DNA from: Desulfuromonadaceae bacterium
GTDB taxonomy: Bacteria; Desulfobacterota; Desulfuromonadia; Desulfuromonadales; JAHYIW01
Assembly: GCA_019429445.1 (NCBI GenBank)
Contig: JAHYIW010000016.1
Span: forward strand, 1 to 64,000
Reading direction: 5' to 3'
DNA: 64,000 nt
Shown: in pieces, positions 28,527 through 38,022 of the stretch
Position numbering within the stretch: position 1 is the stretch's first letter
Layout of the letters: every line of letters begins with the position of its first letter
The notes under the pieces: generated by a model
What the model was told of the DNA's origin: nothing
Databases searched by the model: none
The model's input: the letters and a program-made list of their open reading frames with translations, nothing else
Position numbers and translations under genes: made by a program

Positions 28527-28715
28527 ATGGACATCAACGACCTGTTTGACGGAATCATGAAGAGTATCAACCAGTTTGCCGACGAGATCGCCGAGCAGCG
28601 GTTGAAGGAAAAAATGCAGGACACCGGACGAGGTCCGAAGAATGGGGGTAAGAATGCGGAGAATTTTGAGGCGAAAGAGAAGCGGGGTATAACGAACTTC
28701 CCGAAAAAGGAGTGA
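28527..28715 (+). CDS. Small charged hypothetical protein (62 aa)
   Basis: One of the few plus-strand genes. ATG is preceded by GAGGAG at 9 nt. The product starts with an acidic amphipathic helix (MDINDLFDGIMKSINQFADE, EQRLKEKMQ) and ends in a lysine- and glycine-rich tail (GPKNGGKNAENFEAKEKRG). No known family. It sits between the RM operon and the tmRNA terminator, at the proposed island edge. Good ribosome-binding site and sensible codons make it plausible, but the short length keeps confidence moderate. Confidence 0.5.
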   Translation: MDINDLFDGIMKSINQFADEIAEQRLKEKMQDTGRGPKNGGKNAENFEAKEKRGITNFPKKE

Positions 28716-28770
28716 TCGGGGCGACAGCGCCGACACCCTGAAAGCGGCGTAAGTCGCTGACAATACGCAG

Positions 28771-28815
28771 AAAAAGAAAACCCGCCCAATAACCGGACGC
28801 GGTTAGTGGACGGGT
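28771..28815 (-). terminator. Rho-independent terminator of ssrA
   Basis: Minus-strand arms ACCCGTCCACTAACC (28801-28815) and GGTTATTGGGCGGGT (28780-28794) pair over 15 positions with one mismatch and one wobble, loop of 6 nt, followed by TTTTCTTTTT. It lies 15 nt after the mature tmRNA 3' end. Confidence 0.88.
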
Positions 28816-28829
28816 CTGTCTTTTCTAAA

Positions 28830-29181
28830 TGGTGGAGGTGGCGGGAATCGAACCCGCGTCCGAAAATTTTTCACATCAAGCTTCTACATGCGTAGTCCGT
28901 GTTTTAAATTTAACCCTGAGAACTCCCACGAACAGGATTCCCTTCGGGCGATTTCGCTAAGGTTTCGCCTCGCCACCGCGAACAGATATCGAGACTAGCT
29001 CACTAAATTAACGTTTCAAGCTCCACATGAGCGATGGAACAAAAAACGTGACAGCAATTAAGCTGCCAGTGCGTATTGAACGTCAGTATCGGCGTTTATA
29101 CATGATGGGCTTAGTTACGGAGCCAGCCCACTCCGGCATGCCACTTGCGCTTCCAATCCCCGTCGAAACCAGGTCACCCCC
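28830..29181 (-). ncRNA. ssrA: Transfer-messenger RNA (tmRNA)
   Basis: 352 nt. The 5' end GGGGGTG pairs with CACCTCC before the encoded 3' ACCA. The T arm is GCGGGTTCGATTCCCGC. The tag frame (stop TAA at 29058-29060) reads NADTDVQYALAA after an ATA codon that is probably the resume codon. With SmpB, encoded 118 nt upstream, it rescues stalled ribosomes and tags the product for degradation. The 3' end of ssrA is a frequent target of integrases; the defence island begins right beyond it. Confidence 0.95.
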
Positions 29182-29299
29182 ATATTCTCAAAGAACTTGC
29201 TTTAATTTTTCGCTACAGATGAAGTATCCCACAAACGCCAAAGAAAATAAACAAAATAACTGAATTCCGAGTATTTAGCGCCATAATCGAGAATTTACT

Positions 29300-29758
29300 T
29301 CAACCATCACGATGTTCGCGAATCGCCCGTTCTGACTCGCGAGTCGCCTGTTGACGCTTGAGCGTTTCGCGTTTGTCGTAAAGATGTTTCCCTTTGCCGA
29401 CACCAACCTCAACCTTGGCTCGGCCACCCTTGAGATAAAGCTTGGTGGCAATCAGGGTATAACCGCGCTCATCCACCCGCTTCGATATTTTTTCGATTTC
29501 GAGGCGATGCAGCAGCAGTTTACGTGAACGCGTCGGATCGTGGTTGAAACGATTCCCCTGTTCGTAGACGCTGATATTCATATTGTCGATAAAAGCCTCA
29601 CCGTTACGAATGCGACAGAACGATTCCTTGAGACTGACTTTGCCGTCACGGATCGATTTGATCTCCGTCCCGGTCAGCACCAGCCCCGCCTCCCAGGTAT
29701 CTTCAATGAAGTAGTCGTGGTAGGCTTTTTTATTGTTGGCAATAATCTTGATCCCCAT
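29300..29758 (-). CDS. smpB: SsrA-binding protein
   Basis: 152 residues, full length. Family hallmarks: [33 protein letters not shown] at the start, [25 protein letters not shown] in the OB-fold, and the basic C-terminal tail that enters the mRNA channel. Delivers tmRNA to stalled ribosomes. Directly upstream of ssrA and in the same direction, the normal arrangement. The 118-nt gap between them (29182-29299) is AT-rich and must hold the ssrA promoter, though I cannot fix the boxes. Confidence 0.97.
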   Translation of the reverse strand: MGIKIIANNKKAYHDYFIEDTWEAGLVLTGTEIKSIRDGKVSLKESFCRIRNGEAFIDNMNISVYEQGNRFNHDPTRSRKLLLHRLEIEKISKRVDERGYTLIATKLYLKGGRAKVEVGVGKGKHLYDKRETLKRQQATRESERAIREHRDG

Positions 29759-29761
29759 AAA

Positions 29762-30208
29762 CTAATTTTCTTCCTCAATGATCGCGGTGATGCGCGGCAT
29801 GTAACGCTCGTTCGACAAGATCCTTCCGGCAAACTTGATAAGAAGCAGCGATCCGACCAGAAAAACCGTCCCGATCAGCGCGGCGAGCAGATTCGGATCG
29901 GCGTTCAGGTGCAACAAACGGCCGATCATTTCTCCACTCGCCGCACCGATCACCAAGGCGATCAGCGGTACAATGTAAAGGATAAATGACGAGCGCAGAA
30001 AACTGCCGCTATCGACCGCAAGCCTGACCCGTTGACCGACGGTGGCACCGAGAAGATTGATGGCATCGACCAGCATGGTCTGTTTGTCGTTGCCAGGGTG
30101 ACAGGCTTCAGCCGAGACGCAATGTTCGCACATGCTGTTGCGGCAACAAAGAATAGTGGCCACCCCGGCATCTTTGAGTTCGGCGACCGTGCCGTATTCT
30201 TCCATCAT
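29762..30208 (-). CDS. rseC: SoxR-reducing/RseC-family membrane protein
   Basis: 148 residues with an N-terminal cysteine cluster (CCRNSMCEHCVSAEAC), a middle barrel-like segment (ATVGQRVRLAVDSGSFLRSSFILYIVPLIALVIGA) and two membrane helices (second: LIGTVFLVGSLLLIKFAG). RseC proteins work with the Rnf complex in reducing SoxR; in anaerobes the partner is less clear. The start overlaps the stop of the amidohydrolase gene, and smpB follows after 3 nt. Family assignment is good; the physiological role is inferred. Confidence 0.85.
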   Translation of the reverse strand: MMEEYGTVAELKDAGVATILCCRNSMCEHCVSAEACHPGNDKQTMLVDAINLLGATVGQRVRLAVDSGSFLRSSFILYIVPLIALVIGAASGEMIGRLLHLNADPNLLAALIGTVFLVGSLLLIKFAGRILSNERYMPRITAIIEEEN

Positions 30209-31485
30209 CGTGAAATACTACCTTGTCCTGTAAGTTGATTACGCCCGTGCAGATAAAGCGCCTTGACTTCAGCGTCACGCCCCGGCGCGGTTAAAAAATC
30301 TTCCACTTCGGTCAAGCGGGGTAACGCCGCCGGACGCAAGACCTGAAAGTGGGTGCCCCACCCTGCGGCCAGCCGCCCCAACTCACCCACCAGACCGAGG
30401 GCCGCCGCACCGTTGATGGTGGCCATGGCGAGCAGCGCGGGCGAATCGAGTTCGCCGTTGAACCAAGTGCGGGCAAAAGCGAGTTCATCCCAGATCGAAA
30501 GACTGTCGTTGCTGGCCAGACTGTCCGTGCCGAGCGCCAGTCTGATCCCGGCCCGGTGCATGGCACCTGCCGGCGCTTTACCAACGTGCAGCCGATGATT
30601 CGATCGGGGGCAGAGAACCACGCTGGCGCGGGCGGCGGCGATGGCCTGGATATCCGCCGTCGTAACCTGCACGGCATGGATCAGCAACGTCCGGGAGGAG
30701 AGTTGACCACATGATGCCAACCAGGTCAACGGTGTTTTTGCGGTGGCGATTGGCATGGTATCGCGCCAGCCGACAAAGGGATAAAATTTATCGATCAGCG
30801 GACCGGTTGCCGTCTGCAAAAATTCGACCTCATCGCTCGACTCGGCAAGATGGATCGCCAGGGGTAACTTTTTCTCGGTCGCCAACGTCATCACGTTGGC
30901 AAGAAATTCAGCGCTGATCGTATAGGGTGCGTGAGGGGATAACGCTGGCAACAGCGCCCCATAGTGCGCATCAAGGAGCGCTGTTACGGAGGACAAGAGC
31001 TGATGGTTACGCGCCGGATCGCGGCCGAGGATTTCAAAAAAGACCCGCCCCAGCATGGGGGTGTCGAGATAAGCTGAGCGGGCCCAAAAGGAAGACAAGA
31101 TGTCACCGATGGCACCAACGCCCGATTGCAGCGACGCGCGCAGGCCGGTTGCTACCGCTGGCGCGAACGCCTCACGTGCAATCTGGCGCTTGACGCGCAC
31201 CATACGCAACATCCAGTCAACAAAAGTTGGTGAGGTGCCTTTTTCATTAAACAGACGCGCCCATTCGGGGAAAAGCGTCAGTTCGAGGTGGGTATGGGCA
31301 TTAACCAGTGGCGGGAGGATGATGGCGTCGCCAAAGTCGGTGATCCGCGCTGCGGGATAATCCTTGCGCAAGGCGGAACGGGCCCCGACGGCGACGATCC
31401 GCCCGGCGTTCGCCACCAGGGCACCATCGCAGATCGACGGCTGACCGGGGGTGTAGAGAATTCGGGCTTGATAAAGCTGCTCCAC
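30205..31485 (-). CDS. Amidohydrolase, cytosine deaminase/TRZ-ATZ type (possible aminofutalosine deaminase)
   Basis: 426 residues. Metal motif VNAHTHLEL near 60, SPHAPYTIS near 200, HLAES near 226 and LGTDSLASND near 325 are the four metal-binding motifs of the superfamily. Related enzymes deaminate N-ethylammeline, S-adenosylhomocysteine or aminodeoxyfutalosine (MqnX, menaquinone synthesis). Delta-proteobacteria often use the futalosine route, but no other mqn gene is in the window, so the substrate is not fixed. It ends 4 nt into rseC and follows panC by 14 nt. Confidence 0.82.
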   Translation of the reverse strand: MEQLYQARILYTPGQPSICDGALVANAGRIVAVGARSALRKDYPAARITDFGDAIILPPLVNAHTHLELTLFPEWARLFNEKGTSPTFVDWMLRMVRVKRQIAREAFAPAVATGLRASLQSGVGAIGDILSSFWARSAYLDTPMLGRVFFEILGRDPARNHQLLSSVTALLDAHYGALLPALSPHAPYTISAEFLANVMTLATEKKLPLAIHLAESSDEVEFLQTATGPLIDKFYPFVGWRDTMPIATAKTPLTWLASCGQLSSRTLLIHAVQVTTADIQAIAAARASVVLCPRSNHRLHVGKAPAGAMHRAGIRLALGTDSLASNDSLSIWDELAFARTWFNGELDSPALLAMATINGAAALGLVGELGRLAAGWGTHFQVLRPAALPRLTEVEDFLTAPGRDAEVKALYLHGRNQLTGQGSISR

Positions 31486-31499
31486 GCTGGCACCAGATT

Positions 31500-32372
31500 C
31501 TAAAGTGGTTGCGACAGGGTGTGATTGTCAAGCAAACGGGTATTGCCGACCTTGACAGCCATCAACATCACCGCCTCCCCTTCTGTCACAATTTTGGTCA
31601 CAGGCCGGAGGGTCACGGCGTCACGGATTTCAATATAATCAATCGTCGCCAGTGGCTCGCGACGAATTCGGTCAGTGGCTAGCGCAATCAAACTTTGGGC
31701 ATCCTGTTGGCCACTTTGCAGACCGGCGGCAGCGATCCGCAACGCATCAATCAGCGCCAGCGCCTGATTGCGTTCCTCCGTCGAAAGATAGACGTTGCGG
31801 GAACTCATCGCCAGACCGTCAGCTTCGCGGACAATCGGCATCCCAACGATCTCAACCGGCAGATTCAGATCGCTGGTCATGCGCCGGATCACCGCCAGTT
31901 GCTGAAAGTCCTTCTGCCCGAACAGGGCGACATCCGGCTGAACAATATTAAAGAGTTTACACACAACCGTTGTGACCCCGCGAAAATGCCCCGGACGGTT
32001 CGCTCCGCACAGCCCCTCGGTCACCCCCTCGACAGTGACATAGGTGGCGTAATGTAGCGGATACATTATCTCCGGAGTCGGCAAAAAAACCAGATCGACT
32101 CCCGCTTCAGCGGCCACGGCAAGATCCCGTTCGAGATCACGCGGATAGCTCGCCAGATCCTCATTCGGTCCGAACTGGGTGGGGTTGACAAAGATCGAGA
32201 GGATCAGCAACTCACCGCGCTCTCGCCCGGCGCGCAGCAGGCTGAGATGCCCTTCGTGGAGATAGCCCATGGTCGGGACAAAGGCAATGGTCTGTCCGGC
32301 ACGCCGGGCGGCCAGGCACCGTTGCTGCATTGCAGCGGCGTCCGCGATTGTTTCAAGAGATGGTGTCGTCAT
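31500..32372 (-). CDS. panC: Pantothenate synthetase
   Basis: 290 residues. ATP-dependent condensation of pantoate with beta-alanine, last step of pantothenate synthesis. FVPTMGYLHEGHLSLLRAGR carries the HIGH-like motif, FVNPTQFGPNEDLASYPRD binds pantoate, and AMSSRNVYLS is the KMSKS-like loop. Directly follows panB (3 nt gap), so the two form the pan operon. Confidence 0.97.
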   Translation of the reverse strand: MTTPSLETIADAAAMQQRCLAARRAGQTIAFVPTMGYLHEGHLSLLRAGRERGELLILSIFVNPTQFGPNEDLASYPRDLERDLAVAAEAGVDLVFLPTPEIMYPLHYATYVTVEGVTEGLCGANRPGHFRGVTTVVCKLFNIVQPDVALFGQKDFQQLAVIRRMTSDLNLPVEIVGMPIVREADGLAMSSRNVYLSTEERNQALALIDALRIAAAGLQSGQQDAQSLIALATDRIRREPLATIDYIEIRDAVTLRPVTKIVTEGEAVMLMAVKVGNTRLLDNHTLSQPL

Positions 32373-32375
32373 GAT

Positions 32376-33173
32376 TTAAAAGCTGTGTTCGTCGTCAGGG
32401 AAGGTTCCCTGTTTGACGTCGTTGATATAGGCCTGGGCGCTGTCACTGATGATTTGGGCAACATCACTGTAGCGCTTGACAAATTTGGGGGAGTATTTTT
32501 CACACAGACCGAGGATATCGTGAATCACCAGCACCTGACCATCGCACGCGACACCGGCACCGATGCCGATCGTCGGAATCGTCAATTCAGCGGTGATTTC
32601 AGCAGCCAGCGCCGCCGGGATCCCTTCCAGGACAATGGCACAAGCGCCAGCGTCCTCAACTGCGCGGGCGTCAGCGCGCAACTGTGCGGCCTGGACATCT
32701 TCACGCCCCTGCACCCGATAGCCGCCCATGCGATGGATCGATTGCGGCGTCAGACCGATATGCCCGACAACCGGAATATCGATGGCGGTCAGCGCGGCGA
32801 TAGTCGCGGCGATATTGGTCCCCCCTTCAAGCTTGACCGCCTGGGCCCCACCCTCCTTGATCAGCCGTCCGGCATTGCGCCGGGCAGCGGCGCAGTCAAC
32901 CTGATAGGACATGAATGGCATATCAGCGACAATCAACGCATTGGTCGAGCCGCGCACCACCGCGCGGGTGTGATAGATCATCTCCTCCATCGTCACCGGC
33001 AGGGTATTATCGTACCCGGCCACCACCGAACCGAGCGAATCTCCGACCAGCAGAACATCGATCCCAGCCTGGTCGAGCAGCCGCGCGAAGGGATAATCGT
33101 AGGCAGTCAAGACGGTGATTTTTTCACCGGCACTTTTCATTCGTTGTAAATCAAGAATCGTCTTTGGCTTCAT
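32376..33173 (-). CDS. panB: 3-methyl-2-oxobutanoate hydroxymethyltransferase
   Basis: 265 residues, standard length. ITVLTAYDYPFARLLDQAGIDVLLVGDSLGSVVAGYDNTLPVT at the start, HIGLTPQSIHRMGGY in the middle and TIGIGAGVACDGQVLVIHDILG near the end are family motifs; the metal-binding D47-type aspartate in VGDSLG is present. It forms ketopantoate from ketoisovalerate and methylene-THF. First gene of the panBC pair; 100 bp of non-coding DNA separate it from the glutamate dehydrogenase gene and probably hold its promoter. Confidence 0.97.
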   Translation of the reverse strand: MKPKTILDLQRMKSAGEKITVLTAYDYPFARLLDQAGIDVLLVGDSLGSVVAGYDNTLPVTMEEMIYHTRAVVRGSTNALIVADMPFMSYQVDCAAARRNAGRLIKEGGAQAVKLEGGTNIAATIAALTAIDIPVVGHIGLTPQSIHRMGGYRVQGREDVQAAQLRADARAVEDAGACAIVLEGIPAALAAEITAELTIPTIGIGAGVACDGQVLVIHDILGLCEKYSPKFVKRYSDVAQIISDSAQAYINDVKQGTFPDDEHSF

Positions 33174-33273
33174 AATCGCAACCTGTCGAATTTAATGTTA
33201 TGACTGTCAGGGAACGGCAGCGCTAAAGCTATATCATCCACCAGAAAACTGTCCAGACTTTTTTGCCTGCAGT

Positions 33274-36200
33274 TTATTCGATCACAAGCGATCGAAAAGC
33301 GGCCAGAAGAACCGTAAAGGGATGCAAATTTGCTGCTGGTGCGGTGCGCACATCCTTCAGCAGGCGCAGATAGTTGCGTTCACTGCGGCGGCGGAGCGCG
33401 CAGTAGGCATCCAGATTGCCGTTGTTTTTGGTAATCACCTGACGCGACAACTGATAGAGTGTTGCACGAAAATCATCCGTCAACAACTCTGCTGCCCGCT
33501 GTTCCCAGCGATCAGCTTTGCGGCTTGCGATCAGGGGCACGATTTCGGTGATGGCAAAGCGCCGAGTGATTTCATTGACCATATTGGCCGCTGTATAAAA
33601 ATCACAGGAAACTGCCGTTGCCAGCTCAGCAACATCAATAAAGTCAACGAACAGTGGCAGACACGCCAGCACCCGGGCCTGTTCATCAGAAAAACCTTCA
33701 GTGCACAGGCGTTCAGCTTCGGCGCGGTAATTTTCCCAATCATCCGCAGCGATGACCCCACCGAGACTTTTGGCATATTCAGCCAGCAATGTGCTCTGCC
33801 GTTCGATTTCAGCGGTCGAAAAATTCAAGACCTCCCCGTTATTCAGGGTGCGGCGACAGAGTTCATAAAGAAGTTGTTCCAGACGCAGCAGAACTTCGTG
33901 CTGACGCTCCGCCGGCATCCGGTAATCACCGGCGTAGATCGCGGCGCGCAATTCATCTCCGTTAATCACTGCATCAAAAAGCAAATAACGCTCGGCAACA
34001 TCGAATGCGCTGGCATCGGTTTCACGCATCAGATCAAAAATGATCGAACTTCCGGCCTGATCAATTATGTTATTTGTCAACACGGTGGCAATAATCTCAC
34101 AACACAGGGGATGGTGCGCAAACTCGTTGGCAAAGCGTTGCTGAATCGGTGCCGGAAAGTAACTGTCCAGAATCGGTCGATACACCGGTTGATCAAGGAC
34201 GCCGGAGTCAATCAGGGTATGAAAAAGGTGCATCTTTGCATAGGCCATCAGAATTGCGAGTTCCGGTCGTTCGAAACGCCGCCGGTCACGGGCCATGATA
34301 ACTTTGGCGGGCGGAATTGACTCTCCCTTGCGATCCATCACCCCGCCCCGGTCCAAACGTTCGGCCAGGGCAAGATGTCGCTCAGGATAGGCACTGCATC
34401 GCTTCAGTTCGAGCGAAAGCGACAGGCTCTGACGATAATTGTTGCGCAACACCATGGCGCAAACGATATCTGTCACGTCGGCCAGCACCCGGTTACGCTC
34501 GGCACTGTCGGCCAACTGCGCATGCACGGTCGGTTGCAGCATCAGAATTTTCAGATTGACTTCATGGTCGGAACAATCAACACCGGCTGAATTGTCGATG
34601 GCGTCGGTATTAATCCTTCCGCCATGACTGGCATATTCAACCCGCGCACGTTGGGTCATGCCAAGATTCCCCCCCTCGCCGATAACTTTCGCCTGCAATT
34701 CGGAGGCATTGACACGCACATTATCGTTGGTGCGATCGCCAACCATGTCATTCGTTTCATCGCTTGCCTTGACATAGGTTCCAATCCCGCCGTTCCAGAG
34801 CAAATCGACCTCTGCGCTGAGCAGCTTGCTGATCAGGCTGTTGGCATCAAGCGATTCATGACGAATATTCAACCAGCGTCGCACCTCGGCAGAGAGGGGG
34901 ATATCTTTGGCGTGCCGGGGGTAAACCCCGCCACCGGGAGAAATCAGTGCAGCGGAATAATCTTCCCAGCTGGAACGCGGCAGCTGAAAGAGCCGTTGTC
35001 GCTCACGCCAGCTGCTGGCAGGATCGGGGTTCGGATCGAGAAATATATGCCGATGATCGAACGCCGCCCGCAGTTGAACTGTTTTTGACAGCAACATGCC
35101 GTTACCAAAAACATCGCCACTCATGTCACCGATACCGACAACACTGATCGGGGCAACTTCAGGATTGATCCCGATCTCGCGAAAGTGGGTTTTGACACAT
35201 TCCCATGCGCCACGCGCCGTGATCGCCAGCTCCTTGTGATCGTAACCGTGCGAACCGCCGCTGGCGAAGGCATCATCAAGCCAGAAACCGTATGCTGCGG
35301 AAATAGCGTTGGCGGTGTCGGAAAGATGGGCGGTTCCCTTGTCGGCCGCGACCACCAGATAGGGATCGGTATCATCGTAGGCAACGATCCCTGCCGGGCG
35401 GACAATCTCCTTCCCGACCCGATTGTCGGTCAGGTCAAGGAGTCCGCGCATAAGCCGCTGATACGCCGCACTGGAGAGTCGCGCGCCACTCTCGCGATCC
35501 GACCATTCTTCCTTGACCACAAACCCGCCTTTCGATCCAACCGGAACGATCAACGCATTTTTGGTCATCTGGGTTTTCATCAAACCAAGGATTTCCGTGC
35601 GAAAATCATCGGGGCGATCGGACCAGCGAATCCCTCCCCGGGCAACACGTCCACCGCGCAGGTGGATCCCCTCCATTGACGCGGAATGAACATAAATTTC
35701 GTAAAGTGGTCGCGGTGCAGGCATTTCGATAATGCCGATAGCACTGATTTTGAAAGCAAAGAAATAATCATCACTGTCGATCCGGTTGAAATAATTTGTT
35801 CTGACGGTCGAATCGATCAAGTTGAACAGTGCGCGCAAAATCGTATCTTCGTTGACATCGGCAACAGCATTCAGGGCAGACAGCAGTTCCAGCCGCAGCG
35901 GCATGAGTGCTTCTTCCTCGCGCACAGCCGGATCGGACCAGCGGGGTTCATCCTTGAACCTGGCGGCAAAGTATGCAAAGAGCAGCTTCGCCACCTGGGG
36001 ATTCCTGATCAGTGAAAATGCCACCCGTTTTTTGGTGAACGGGTTCCCCAGCTGGAAGTAATAATTGCGATAACCGCGAAAAACATCGATCGCCCGCCAG
36101 TCCAGTCCGGTGGGGAGCAGGAGTCGATTGAGATAGTCATTTTCTACCGCACCTGCACGCAGGGCGTGAAGGATTTCGAGCAATCTCTTGCGGACCGGTC

Positions 36201-38010
36201 CGATCGCCCCGCCAGATGATGCTTCACGGAGTTTGAAGCTTTTGATATACAGTTTTTGCGCCGGGTGGGAAACCTCGAAGTCAACCTCGTCGATAACACT
36301 GATCCCGAGATTTTCCAGTAGCGGAAAGAGGGTATTCAGGTCGTGCTCGGACACACTGTAAAACTGGAGTCGAAAGTACGACTCAGCGGCGAGAAATGGC
36401 CCCCAGAGATCGAAACGATCCTGCTGATCTGCTGCTACGCGTTCAAGCTGGACGATATCACGCACCGCGAAACGTGGATGAATGGTCTGCCGGTATTCAG
36501 TACAGAAAGCCCCAACATAACGGGAATTTATCAGGTGACCGTGGTCCTCGCCGTAATGGCGCTGTAACAGCATTTGCAGTTTGAGCGGCCAGGGGCGGGT
36601 GAGATGGGTTAACGCATATTCGATGCGGTGAATATCCAGTTGCTGTGGAACTTCAGGCACGTAAGCGTGAAGCTGAAATGACAGATAGTCCGCCGTCGGT
36701 CGCGGCATGCGCGAGCGCATGTACTCAGCTTTTAGCGTGCGGCGCAGAAATCCCTCGATTTTCAAACGATTCTGCTCAGAGTAAAATTCGCGCGGCAACA
36801 TGATCAGAAACGACAGCCCGCTGACCGCCAGACTGCGCGTGACAATAATTTTTACGGAACGATAACGATAAAGATAGACAAACGATTTGATCAGGGTAAG
36901 CAGATCCTCATCACTTAACTGAAAAAGCTCAGCCTTGGGAAAGTCGTTCAGGATGTCGCTCGACTTGCGATAATCGTACGAACCGACGGCAAGTTTGAGG
37001 GTATTTAACGCTGCGCCAATGCGCCGCCGAAGAACAGGTACGCTGTCGATCTGATCATCAAAGGATTGTGCGGTAAAGAATCCGCAGAATATGTGCTCAT
37101 GAACACCGGCATCATCAGCCACACGCAAGCCCAGATAGATGAGTGGTTCCGGGCGGCAAACCGGGCTTTGAAGCTCAAGCTCTTCGATCACCAGATGACG
37201 GTCGCGGTGCAGAAACGAGGTCATCATTGCCATCCTGTCCTGTGCCTCCAGTTCAGGAGCGGGCCAAAGCTCGGGACCTCGCCCGGCCGCCGTATCTTCC
37301 GCAATAAATTCGGCATTATCAGCAGTAACCAGCAAAGAACGGTATTGCAGCGGCACAAAATTATCTGCGCACATCCATTTCAGCAACTCCCTGCTTTCCT
37401 TGGTTGGCAGCTGCGTAGCCAGTTTTTTCAGCAGTTGATAATGTGACTGCCGGTTGCGAGCCACGTCAAGGGTTTGCTCAATGACCTGTTCAAGTCGAAG
37501 GGTCAGTTCACGCGAAATCAAATCGTCATGGCAGAGAAGTTCGATCAACTGCAGGGACTCCTGGGATCCGGATCCTCCTTGCGAAGACAAGCGGGTGACC
37601 TGACCATGCGCCCGGGCCACGGTCAGAATCGGATGACAGACAACACGAAACGGGATCCCCTCGCGATTCAGCAACATCTGGCTGGAATCAAGCAGATACG
37701 GGGCATCGACAGCATTAACCATCAGCAGAGGATAGCGCGTGGTGCAGGCTCCGGGAATGATGCAGACGTGGACATGCTGCTCCCGCGCAGAAAAAAACCG
37801 GTCAATACGTGAAAAGATTTTAGCGAGCAGGGAGGGATCCAGCCGCTGGAAATATGCGGCTGGAGTAAACGCGATGAGATGATGAAACAATGCCTGCTGT
37901 AAATCGCTGAACCCGGTTCCCGGAAAAGCTTCTACTTCCCTGGTAATGCGATCGATTTCAGGGGAATGGCGGTCATTGTCGTGTGCAATAAAAATGTTTG
38001 GAGTCGACAT
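33274..38010 (-). CDS. NAD-specific glutamate dehydrogenase, large (about 180 kDa) type
   Basis: 1578 residues, the length of the bacterial large GDH class (Bac_GDH). Long N-terminal regulatory part with ACT-like segments; catalytic core in the second half with GGIRWSDRPDDFRTEILGLMKTQMTKNALIVPVGSKGGFV (substrate site) and SVVGIGDMSGDVFGNGMLLS (NAD-binding). It oxidises glutamate to 2-oxoglutarate and ammonia, and usually runs in the catabolic direction. Start at ATG 38010 with GAAGGG 8 nt upstream; a GTG nine bases earlier would add three residues. Follows the parvulin gene by 12 nt. Confidence 0.93.
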   Translation of the reverse strand: MSTPNIFIAHDNDRHSPEIDRITREVEAFPGTGFSDLQQALFHHLIAFTPAAYFQRLDPSLLAKIFSRIDRFFSAREQHVHVCIIPGACTTRYPLLMVNAVDAPYLLDSSQMLLNREGIPFRVVCHPILTVARAHGQVTRLSSQGGSGSQESLQLIELLCHDDLISRELTLRLEQVIEQTLDVARNRQSHYQLLKKLATQLPTKESRELLKWMCADNFVPLQYRSLLVTADNAEFIAEDTAAGRGPELWPAPELEAQDRMAMMTSFLHRDRHLVIEELELQSPVCRPEPLIYLGLRVADDAGVHEHIFCGFFTAQSFDDQIDSVPVLRRRIGAALNTLKLAVGSYDYRKSSDILNDFPKAELFQLSDEDLLTLIKSFVYLYRYRSVKIIVTRSLAVSGLSFLIMLPREFYSEQNRLKIEGFLRRTLKAEYMRSRMPRPTADYLSFQLHAYVPEVPQQLDIHRIEYALTHLTRPWPLKLQMLLQRHYGEDHGHLINSRYVGAFCTEYRQTIHPRFAVRDIVQLERVAADQQDRFDLWGPFLAAESYFRLQFYSVSEHDLNTLFPLLENLGISVIDEVDFEVSHPAQKLYIKSFKLREASSGGAIGPVRKRLLEILHALRAGAVENDYLNRLLLPTGLDWRAIDVFRGYRNYYFQLGNPFTKKRVAFSLIRNPQVAKLLFAYFAARFKDEPRWSDPAVREEEALMPLRLELLSALNAVADVNEDTILRALFNLIDSTVRTNYFNRIDSDDYFFAFKISAIGIIEMPAPRPLYEIYVHSASMEGIHLRGGRVARGGIRWSDRPDDFRTEILGLMKTQMTKNALIVPVGSKGGFVVKEEWSDRESGARLSSAAYQRLMRGLLDLTDNRVGKEIVRPAGIVAYDDTDPYLVVAADKGTAHLSDTANAISAAYGFWLDDAFASGGSHGYDHKELAITARGAWECVKTHFREIGINPEVAPISVVGIGDMSGDVFGNGMLLSKTVQLRAAFDHRHIFLDPNPDPASSWRERQRLFQLPRSSWEDYSAALISPGGGVYPRHAKDIPLSAEVRRWLNIRHESLDANSLISKLLSAEVDLLWNGGIGTYVKASDETNDMVGDRTNDNVRVNASELQAKVIGEGGNLGMTQRARVEYASHGGRINTDAIDNSAGVDCSDHEVNLKILMLQPTVHAQLADSAERNRVLADVTDIVCAMVLRNNYRQSLSLSLELKRCSAYPERHLALAERLDRGGVMDRKGESIPPAKVIMARDRRRFERPELAILMAYAKMHLFHTLIDSGVLDQPVYRPILDSYFPAPIQQRFANEFAHHPLCCEIIATVLTNNIIDQAGSSIIFDLMRETDASAFDVAERYLLFDAVINGDELRAAIYAGDYRMPAERQHEVLLRLEQLLYELCRRTLNNGEVLNFSTAEIERQSTLLAEYAKSLGGVIAADDWENYRAEAERLCTEGFSDEQARVLACLPLFVDFIDVAELATAVSCDFYTAANMVNEITRRFAITEIVPLIASRKADRWEQRAAELLTDDFRATLYQLSRQVITKNNGNLDAYCALRRRSERNYLRLLKDVRTAPAANLHPFTVLLAAFRSLVIE

Positions 38011-38022
38011 ACGTTTCACCCT

